DNA of 32,971 nt from Saccoglossus kowalevskii (Eukaryota > Hemichordata > Enteropneusta > Harrimaniidae). Both the position numbers and the translations under genes were made by a program. The notes beneath the pieces were generated by a model. That model had not been told where the DNA came from. It ran no database searches and saw only the letters and a program-made list of their open reading frames with translations. This document shows, piece by piece, positions 25,901-32,971 of the stretch. How positions within the stretch are numbered: the first letter of the stretch is position 1; the number at the start of each line of letters is the position of its first letter. The stretch covers positions 49,176 through 82,146 of the forward strand of contig NW_003126391.1 of the NCBI RefSeq assembly GCF_000003605.2. The letters are read 5' to 3'.

Positions 25901-28900
25901 ATGGACGTATTTGAATATCTTCCTTATTTGGAAATGTTCATCACAATTTATCGACATGTCACGTTTTAACACTTTCCTTTGTAAACAGCGAAGTGCATAA
26001 ATAGCAAAGTATCACATCATTGCGCAGGCATGAATACAGTTTGCTGGTTTATATCTCACTAATTTATGAGTTTGAGCAAGAAAAAATGTTATCATGAGAA
26101 TTCCGCAAAGTATGCACTCAGGCAGTATGGGAGAGTATGGGATGACATTGACCTCTACTACATGCCGGTTGATTGTGCATTTAGTTGTTAGATGTACTCA
26201 TTACTACTTTATACTAAAATATGTTTGGATATTTAGAGTAGTAACAAATTCACACTTCTGGTCCGGTTAGACTTATTTATAATTTTTGGTATGTGTTGGT
26301 TTTTGGATATTTCAGCTTTGTCGTCCTGTACTTCATTTAGTAATTCAGACTTCCCAGATTGCGTAAAAACAGATAGTTTAACGATTTTGACACTGGAAAA
26401 TGCCTGGGCTAAATCATTCGCCATCTAACTTGTTTTAAAAAAAAGTTTTGTTCACGGAATCTGAAAAAAACAGCATTTTTTATGGTGACGACTTACCGCA
26501 GTGTTTTGACCGTGCAGGTTTGATGAATTTACACGTTTTACAATTCACATTGGGTTTGTAGAGTACTCCATCATATGCATAAACCTTGTGAAAATTCTCA
26601 TGATTGGCCTCAGTGATGACTCCAGGGTTGCCATGGCAACATCGTACAAAATAATAGGTATTGATGATAGCAAGGATGTACGGCAAGGCTATTGTTCTAA
26701 ACCCAAATTTATAGTTAACAGCAAGAGGCATGATTTCGACAGTCAGCTCTAGATAGATTATTGCAACCAATGATATGTACAGTACCTGCATACAGCAGTT
26801 TCTGTTAAAAAAAAAATGCCATTTCATTGTCATTATCAGGTGTGAGAATATTGCATGAATAATGTGTACAGGAAACACATGTTAGAAGTATGGCTATTAA
26901 ACAGCATTCTATTAAGCACATATGTGTTTTATAACACATTAAATGTTCATACTAGGAACGTGCATAGATCGTCTGCCGTCTTCTTCTTGTCGTCTGCTAG
27001 CGGTGTCCCGTTTTCTTCACAAAACGATGTAAAGACGCTTCTAGAAAACCTGATTGCGTCCTTCGTCTTCGGTGCATCTTGTTTTTCTACTAGTGTGTCA
27101 AGTTCTTCTTTTGAACTGAAGCTAAATCGTCCAGTCTTTCAAGGCGAACCATCGATATCAGCGGCCGAACTAGCAGACGACATATTGGAATTCACACGAT
27201 CAGGTGACGAGTGACGTCATCCCCAGGCACTAGTTGATGTACTAGTCTCCCTAGGGAACTAGTAATTTCCCTGGTGGTACTATGGTAATTTAGCCGATAA
27301 CACGTGATCCTGTTTTGACCAATTACAGTACAGTATTAACGAGTGATGTGTTATAAAAAAACAATATGGCAGCCAAGTAGAGCTTTATGCATTCAATCAA
27401 GAAACAAAATTACATGCTTTCTGGTCCATGATGTTCATTGCATTGAACACGTTTTGAACCAATCAGTTTATAATAAATAACTGAAATTTATTTTCAAAAT
27501 ATATATGACCTGATGCATGATGTATGTGTGAAGTTTCAACTTGATTGGTCCAGACATGTGTGAGATATGGCCCTATATTTGCATAAAACAAAATGGCCAC
27601 CAGTCAGCCATTTTTTAAAAACATCAAGGAGTCAATGTATATACCGGTACAAAATTTAAACTAAATCCGTCTGCGTCAAACTTTTTGAAAGTCAATTTGA
27701 TGCGAAAAATCTGATCAAATAAACAGCTATTTTCCCATACAAACTGAATTCAGTTTGATTAGATAAAATACAATTTAAAACAATTTATTGGAAGTTTCAC
27801 AAAAATTAACTATGAAAATATTAAATATTATTCTGTCCATGAAGTGAAAATATTTAATTAAAATAACAATCATTTCTGCTCTGCTAGAAATTATGTAATT
27901 CAAAGCTGTGTTTATATTTTTTTACCAAATCCCAGTGCCAAGTCTCAGAGTGTGCCTTTTCTACAAGTTGCCAAACTGTGTTGTTTTTTAAGATTTACCA
28001 ATAATTCTCAATAAACTGGAATTTAATACAGTGTTTAAATAACACTGAGAATTTTATTTCCTAATACTTGTTTGTACTTCCAGTGAAAATACACAATATT
28101 TGGTCAACACATGCGCTTTTTTTAATCATCGATCATGGTCGATCACTCTTTTATAAAGTGTCTTTTTACGCAAGTTAAAGGGACACATACTGAGGCAAAA
28201 CCTTTTATTTCACTTATATTTTGACATTTTACATTTTTTTCTCAGTTTAATACTAGTAATATGCAAGATGACCAACACAAGATGATATTATCTATCATTA
28301 CTATACCTAACTGCCATGATATCAGTGGAAAACCTGCGTAATTTGTTTCTCAGTGCCTGAGTTATTTATTTATTTTTGATTAAAGTAGCATGCCTTGAGC
28401 TCAGTATGTAGTAATACATACACAGAGTGTAAATAAATGAATCCATAGAGATTGGTGTCTATATGGATAGACAGATGGTATTCACATGGCAGGGGATGCT
28501 ATTACATTACTGATTCTCAATCTAAATCAAATTCAGACACTCCTTGGGTTAAGCTTATATAACCTACTTTCATTTTATTCAGACAATATTTAAATTGTAC
28601 TAGCTTTAATTTTGGAAGAGACAATATTTTTGCAAATTTCATATTTTGTAATAGTGGTATCATTAATACAAGTACTGTAGAATACTTTATTTTCGCTTGG
28701 AATTTATTTTCGCTATTTTCGCTGAAGGGATGATTCCGTGAAAATAAAATCCAGTGAATATACTTTTTTTTCTATATTTCACATTGAACTCATGAAAAAT
28801 CAGTGAAAATAAATTCCAAGCAACACGCCCAAAAAGCCTTTTCAGCGAAAATTAATTCCAGCGAAAATAAAGTATTCCACAGTATTCACAATGAACTTTA

Positions 28901-31900
28901 CTGGAGCCATAGGGAGTCACAGTGATATTTACAGGGGCACTAGGGAGTCAGTTATCTTATTCTCAGGGTTGCCATGACAACACAATACTGGCAGTGGTCT
29001 CTGAACATGAGTAATCATTGACAGATTATTGTTTGCTCAGTTTTTATCACATGCATAATTTGCATATCGTACAGTGTGACATAAGAGAGGGCAGGGCAGA
29101 TCAAAAACCCCATACCACCAAAGTGTTGCGTCACACACTGCCAACTTTTTTCATTGCCTGAACATTGTCCAAAGCTTCCAGGATTATATACGACCCGATA
29201 ACTACAGATTGTGGTAGTAACAGTTCTTTTTGGCAAGCTCATGTGTGTATTTTCAGAAATATTATTCAGTCCCTCCAAGAAATCAATCTAAATTACAAAC
29301 AAATACCACGAAAGAGCAAAATCTCCATACAGAGTATGCAAGGTGTTGGCATGAAATAGAACACTGTGATGTCAACAAAATTAGCATATGAGGCGCAAAA
29401 TAGTATATTTGTATTTGAGATATTGTGGAAATATGCATATGATAAATGTATAATCTTATGATATTTTCTCTTATGTTGACGTCAGCATACATTTATGATT
29501 AATGCCAGAGTAGCATGTGGCTCAGATTGATACAAAACTCTGGCGGTAATTTCTTGTGTCTGCTGACGTTATTCTAAGAGAAAATATTGTGGGATTATAT
29601 AGAATTGTCAACTCTTAGCATGCCAAAGTCAATCTGTACTTTTACCAATTAAAACCCACATCATTTTTTCCAATTTTTTCCAAAATTCCAATCAGGATTT
29701 GTAGTCAATAACAAATTATGTCAACTTGATTCAAAATAATGAAAAATGGCAAAATGTTGTACTAAAATTGAAGCTTTCATTAAAATAAAAAACTCATATT
29801 TTTCACCATATTACTTTTGATGGGAAATTATGTCCATTTGATCCAAAATTATCGGTAACAAGGAATTTCTTGAAAATCAATTAAAATCTGTGAAAAATGT
29901 ATGTGTTTAAAAGGTTGAAGGAGTATTTGCATTTGAAAATAAAAAATATTTTTGCTATAAGCACGCATAGCGCCACCTAGTGTTCAAAATTTTTTTAACT
30001 CTGCACCCAAATTACCATAGGTTTGAAACGTTCAAGGTTTCACTCTACAACTATATCTAGAGATCACACATGTAATTCCATTTACTGTAAAAGCATTACT
30101 TTTCACCTTCACTATTTTGAGCATATTCACTAAGATTTAAATTTGCCTATGAAACAATGAGTTCTATTATTTTGATCATAGACACACCTCTGTCAGTTAC
30201 GTAAGTATATGCACTACTCTAATAGAGCAGATGTAATATGAATGCTACTTTTTTGATAATTAGAGATATTTGTACAATTGTTGATGCTATTAGATGAAAT
30301 TTATACCATTCTTGGTAATGGTAATGTGTTTATTTCTGTAACTTGGTTTTTCATATCTACGTGGATTTTGAAATAACCAGTTTGTTTCATTTCACATGCA
30401 TATAGTAATTTCATATGCAGATTAATTCACATACTTTCTAGTGTAAACCACTTTTGAACTCAGAGCTTCAGCAGGTTTGGAATTTGATGCTGTGTTCATG
30501 CATATGATACTGTTTCACTGACAGCAATGGGGAATTTATTTCATGAATTGTCGTGATACAAATCATTCATTTGACCTTGTAGCTGTGATGTTACACGTGT
30601 AACAGCCACATGTACATCAGCTTCTTGTAAACGTCACACATCATTTGGCCATGTGACATTTTCAGAATGCTGTCTATAACTGTGATGATACACTTGAAAC
30701 AGCATGGCTACCTAAGTGATTAACTATGCAAACCACACAATTTGAGCCTGTTCATTGGAAAAATGATCGGACAAATTAAATTATCATATAGATTTGATAT
30801 TAAATACCTTGTATATAATACATATTCCAGTTGTCTTTTACACATACGATACAATGGAGTGGGAAGACAATGTTCAGGCCACCAAATAATGAACTGAAAA
30901 GAAGAAATGGTAATTAATAATTTGGATAGATATGTAAATTTTTCTCAGGGACTACATACGATTCAACCAACCAAGATCACCGCTCACCGCTCCGCTCTCC
31001 GGGCACAGACCATGATCACTGGCAGTATGGTGAATGTTTTTTTGTTGCTGCCTTTGGTTGTCACGCTGGTCCGAGAGGTCCGATGATCGATAAGCCAAAA
31101 ATTAAACCTGGGGTTGAACATCTTTACCTATAACCAGTGTATGAGTGCACAATGATTTAGTTGTGAGTATGAGATAGATGGGGCAATCAAAGTCACTGGC
31201 CAGGTGTCTGGCCGATTTTTGATTCACAGTCTGGAAGCTTGTTGGCACTATACCTAGATATGTACATCATGTACCGTTATCTTTGGCACTTGCAGATATA
31301 ATGTTAATATTCAGTGTCGGAAACTGTAGCCTGCCACACACATATAACCATAAAATTACATTGAATCGTAATAAACATGGAAGAGAAAATTAAACACTGG
31401 TTGAATAATTGCCAGGCACTGGTTATGTATTACAGTAAGTCTTAATTAGTATGTAAGGTCATCTATCCAAAAAAATTTTTCTACAAACCCAATACCCAAG
31501 AACCAAAATATAATTTATATATTTTTTATACTAGACAGAAAGAGCAATGTAGATGGCCCAACATTTCTGTATTCTAACTGTGGTGGCGCAACTAACATAC
31601 ACAACTTTCTTCAAGATAATAGTAAGCTGGAACATTATATCTTGAAAATTCAAGATGGTGACATTGAGACCCACAAAGAGATTCCACCATAGGTGTGGTT
31701 CACATCACTAACTACAAATTATGACTGTTCATCTGAATAAAATTAATGACAATTTAATCAACCAGTTATTAACTTTAACTACTTGAAACGTCCCAAACAA
31801 TGTTGATAGTGGTAACAATCATGTACTACACTGCTCTATTAGAAGTGCATATCACATATTTTGATCATAGACACATCCAAGTTAGGCCCAGCAAAGAAAA

Positions 31901-32123
31901 ACCTTTTTCATCTACAGAGGGCGCTGTGCATTGGTGTCATAAGTAACCCACACTTATGTTGGTGATGTACATATCTTCTCTTTAATAAACTCACATTGAT
32001 AATGGCTGTTCTGAGGTTTCCTACGATACCATGCTGATGGTAAGATGAGTCACCCAAGAAGAAGATATATGCAAATATAGCGAAGGCAATAGAGTAGATG
32101 ATTACTAAGGTCAGGAAATCCAT
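22656..32123 (-). CDS. ZDHHC4: ZDHHC4, DHHC-type S-acyltransferase, 5 coding exons
   Basis: Exons 32123-31995, 30893-30808, 26801-26497, 25693-25449 and 22910-22656 join to 1020 nt, 339 residues plus TGA; human ZDHHC4 has 344. The enzyme transfers palmitate from palmitoyl-CoA to protein cysteines at ER/Golgi membranes. The N terminus [10 protein letters not shown] matches the family, fixing the start. Hydrophobic segments lie at about 3-23, 76-100, 104-125, 198-224 and 264-290. The zinc-binding cysteine-rich domain has C159, C162, H172-C173, C176, C179 and C193. The active site is D184-H185-H186-C187, with C187 the acyl acceptor. TTNE at 294-297 is the TTxE motif of the family. The end KRKKS has Lys at -3 and -5, fitting KxKxx ER retrieval; vertebrate ZDHHC4 ends in a KKxx-type signal. 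All phases fit and no domain is broken. Orthology to ZDHHC4 rests on end-to-end similarity. Confidence 0.95.
23300..23960 (+). repeat. degenerate ~150-bp tandem repeat, about four units (family A)
   Basis: Unit starts with GATCARATT.AAAATGGC-like sequence at about 23402, 23560, 23712 and 23861, spaced 158, 152 and 149 bp. Shared features are GGCCATTTT, GTTTTAA/CAA and ATCTCWGRCATG. The same units occur near 1483 and 5708, and inverted near 27510-27620. Confidence 0.6.
24200..25356 (+). repeat. tandem satellite-like array, ~147-bp unit (family C)
   Basis: ATTATGCAAATTRGGTAATTAATATG-like motif begins units at 24311, 24366, 24501, 24619, 24757, 24905, 25052 and 25221. The units starting at 24757, 24905 and 25052 are spaced 148 and 147 bp, and 24820-24950 and 24967-25097 are nearly identical. 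Other shared words are ATCTATGTACCAAGT, TCATTGAAATGTGATGATTA and GAGATATCAGTGG. The first 80 bp recur almost unchanged at 32401-32480. Confidence 0.85.
25357..25377. repeat. (AC)n microsatellite
   Basis: About ten AC dinucleotides end the family C array, 71 bases from the exon 4 donor. Confidence 0.95.
25449..25693 (-). CDS. ZDHHC4: ZDHHC4 coding exon 4 (DHHC active site)
   Basis: 245 nt from acceptor TTTTTTCACAG to donor CAG|GTAACT, phase 0. It completes Ala174 and encodes [19 protein letters not shown], with DHHC at 184-187, then a membrane segment, ending VTRSIIFQ. Confidence 0.97.
25694..26496 (-). other. ZDHHC4 intron 3
   Basis: GT...AG intron of 803 bp. A part at 26075-26240 resembles 15540-15620 and ends near a TTTAGAGYAGTAAC word also at 16421. 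No gene seen. Confidence 0.9.
26497..26801 (-). CDS. ZDHHC4: ZDHHC4 coding exon 3 (membrane segments and start of Cys-rich domain)
   Basis: 305 nt from acceptor TTTTTAACAG to donor TGCG|GTAAGT, phase 1. It completes Arg72 and encodes two hydrophobic segments, the [11 protein letters not shown] loop and the start of the zinc domain [17 protein letters not shown]. Confidence 0.96.
26947..27183 (-). pseudogene. broken KIAA1958-like / Crypton-derived (DUF3504-type) ORF fragment
   Basis: From ATG at 27183 the minus strand reads [14 protein letters not shown], hits TGA at 27141-27139, and continues in frame as [19 protein letters not shown].. to ADDLCTFLV and a second TGA (26949-26947). The second part fits the N-terminal pattern of KIAA1958/ZMYM/QRICH1-like proteins derived from Crypton tyrosine recombinases: EELDxL, a K-T-K helix, then DDLCxFL. 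CTA|GTATGA at its end could be a donor. The catalytic domain is absent. It sits about 150 bp upstream of ZDHHC4 exon 3 on the same strand. With the in-frame stop it is most likely a decayed insertion; family assignment is from memory of the pattern. Confidence 0.45.
27184..27340 (-). promoter_or_regulatory. promoter-like stretch before the broken ORF
   Basis: It contains the CRE palindrome TGACGTCA (27212-27219), the E-box CACGTG (about 27301) and ATTGG on the minus strand (about 27319-27323), all within 110 bases upstream of the ORF's ATG. Three ACTAGT sites and a palindrome around TCCCTAGGGA lie between. Whether it ever drove transcription is unknown. Confidence 0.3.
27500..27620 (-). repeat. 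family A repeat, inverted copy
   Basis: On the minus strand this reads AAATGGCTGACTGGTGGCCA then TTTTGTTTTA, ATATCTCACACATGTC and TACATCATGCATCA, the same order of words as at 5708-5815. Confidence 0.5.
28673..28884 (+). mobile_element. TA-flanked palindromic MITE, copy 2
   Basis: The 212-bp element has terminal inverted repeats of about 40 bp: left TACTGTAGAATACTTTATTT.., right inverted TACTGTGGAATACTTTATTT... It contains further TTTTCGCT/AGCGAAAA words, and terminal TA at both ends fits a TA target duplication. It is homologous along its length, in opposite orientation, to 17427-17622. No ORF. Confidence 0.88.
30808..30893 (-). CDS. ZDHHC4: ZDHHC4 coding exon 2
   Basis: This 86-nt exon is too short to show up as an open frame on its own. 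It runs from acceptor TTCTTTTCAG to donor ACAAG|GTATTT, phase 2, and encodes [17 protein letters not shown].. to LEYVLYT plus two bases of Arg72. It aligns with the vertebrate region IIPECLQR..LHYLFHTRN. Confidence 0.9.
30894..31994 (-). other. ZDHHC4 intron 1
   Basis: GT...AG intron of 1101 bp. TTTTGATCATAGACACA at about 31858 also occurs near 30172. No gene seen. Confidence 0.9.
31995..32123 (-). CDS. ZDHHC4: ZDHHC4 coding exon 1 (first membrane segment)
   Basis: 43 codons from ATG (32123-32121) to donor AAT|GTGAGT, phase 0. It encodes [17 protein letters not shown].. and ends NLRTAIIN. A 3' splice site (T-rich tract, CCTCCAG) at 32141 leaves 17 nt of 5' UTR here, so at least one untranslated exon lies upstream. 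Confidence 0.92.
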
Positions 32124-32140
32124 AATATGATACCAATTAT

Positions 32141-32971
32141 CTGGAGGAAAAAAAAAAACATAACAAAATTTAACTTTTGGGAACAAGTCTCAAATTTACG
32201 TGTCACATTCGGTGGGCATCACCGTGTTGGATACGGGGCAATATGTGATGTATTCAACATGTGTAGAATACATTGTTATGTAATGTCCAGAAAAAACAAA
32301 AACAATTCTGGTAAATTTCTTTCACACACTTGATGTATATGCTATTTTTAAATTCCCATACACTAAAGAATTCTACCTAGGCATGAAATGATTTAATAAT
32401 AATCAAAGAAAGCTTAGAAAGAACTCCCATGTGCTGAGAGTATTGGAGACACATTAAATATAATTCGAAATTACTTAGCTGAAAACTAATTATGCAAATC
32501 AGAAAATTAATATGACCAGATTTGAGTGTAAAACTAATGAGGTCTGCGCAATGTAACAGAACCAAAAAATTATGAATTATTATGCTTATTAGGGAATTAA
32601 TATGAACAGATTTTTACCCCAAACTAATTAGGTTTGTACATTGTCCTAGAGCATCTTTGTACTAAGTTTCATTGAAATGGAATAATTAACACCGCGAAAA
32701 CTCCAAAATTTCGACCCCTCTAAAAATTTGACCGCCTATTTATTTGCCGGGTTTCGGTGTTTTATTTACCTCCAAATTTTCGACTCCACTAAAAATTGCC
32801 GACTCATTCTTATTCGAAAATTGCGACCAGTTTTAGTTTTCCCCCAAACGAAAAAAAAACCGATGTGAGCGTTCAAACGGGACCTTCCTCAAAGGCATGA
32901 ATCCGGGTTTCTGATTGACTGAGAGATTTTTATTTTATTGGTAACGAAAATATATTCTAAATAAACGAAGT
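32141..32971 (-). other. ZDHHC4 upstream region / 5' intron with repeat
   Basis: An intron must begin upstream of the 32141 acceptor; its 5' exon is not certain. A family C copy lies at 32401-32690. The stretch 32690-32900 is CpG-richer, with CCAAT on the minus strand (32936-32940), and could hold the promoter and untranslated exon, but no start site can be fixed. Confidence 0.5.
32401..32690 (+). repeat. family C repeat, second copy
   Basis: AATCAAAGAAAGCTTAGAAA through GAGACACATTA matches 24200-24275 with only a few changes. This is followed by GAATTATTATGCTNATTAG and ATTGTCCTAGAGCATC words of the 24.3-24.5 kb units. High similarity suggests a recent copy or exchange. Confidence 0.85.

Larger units (their letters stand above)
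26802..30807 (-). other. ZDHHC4 intron 2 (4.0 kb)
   Basis: GT...AG intron. It holds a broken KIAA1958/Crypton-like ORF with a promoter-like upstream region (26947-27340), an inverted family A copy (27500-27620) and a MITE (28673-28884). GGGAGTCA repeats at about 28912-28950. The rest, including 29000-30800, is AT-rich without a recognisable gene. Confidence 0.9.

Noticed and set aside
26855..27214. 119-codon plus-strand open frame
   Set aside because: It runs over the ZDHHC4 exon 3 acceptor and is antisense to the Crypton-like remnant; its apparent Ser/Phe-rich protein is a shadow of the minus-strand reading frame.

Overview
The window is nuclear DNA from an invertebrate animal. It is AT-rich, with long introns bounded by GT...AG, degenerate tandem and inverted repeats, and one 50-base assembly gap. 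Two complete, well-conserved protein-coding genes were rebuilt exon by exon, and they converge tail to tail. The SPOP residues follow the invertebrate (fly-like) form in several places, for example [16 protein letters not shown] and VDHEVL. I therefore infer a non-vertebrate bilaterian, probably marine given the style of the repeats. The species cannot be named from the sequence.

Plus strand, 3431-19779: SPOP, the speckle-type POZ protein (MATH-BTB-BACK substrate adaptor of CUL3 ubiquitin ligases). It has eight coding exons whose phases all fit, giving 362 residues. That is exactly the vertebrate length minus the first 12 residues, because the usual start codon is ACA here and the first AUG of the exon is the second conserved methionine. 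A CpG-richer, CCAAT-containing stretch at 1-350 may be its promoter.

Minus strand, 32140-22656: ZDHHC4, a DHHC palmitoyltransferase of the ER/Golgi system. It has five coding exons giving 339 residues, with the zinc-binding cysteine-rich domain, the DHHC active site, the TTxE motif and a lysine-based ER-retrieval-like C terminus all present. The genes' stop codons lie about 2.9 kb apart. No functional link between the two genes is implied.

The introns and flanks carry the rest: a 900-bp DNA transposon-like element with a perfect 8-bp target duplication (SPOP intron 5); two oppositely oriented copies of a TA-flanked MITE (SPOP intron 6 and ZDHHC4 intron 2); a broken KIAA1958/Crypton-like ORF fragment (ZDHHC4 intron 2); a GC-rich 16-17 bp minisatellite (SPOP intron 2); about 147-bp and about 150-bp tandem repeats (ZDHHC4 intron 4), with relatives elsewhere in the window; and several palindromes. 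I found no RNA gene, CRISPR array, or prokaryotic or viral gene, and no undescribed multi-gene system.
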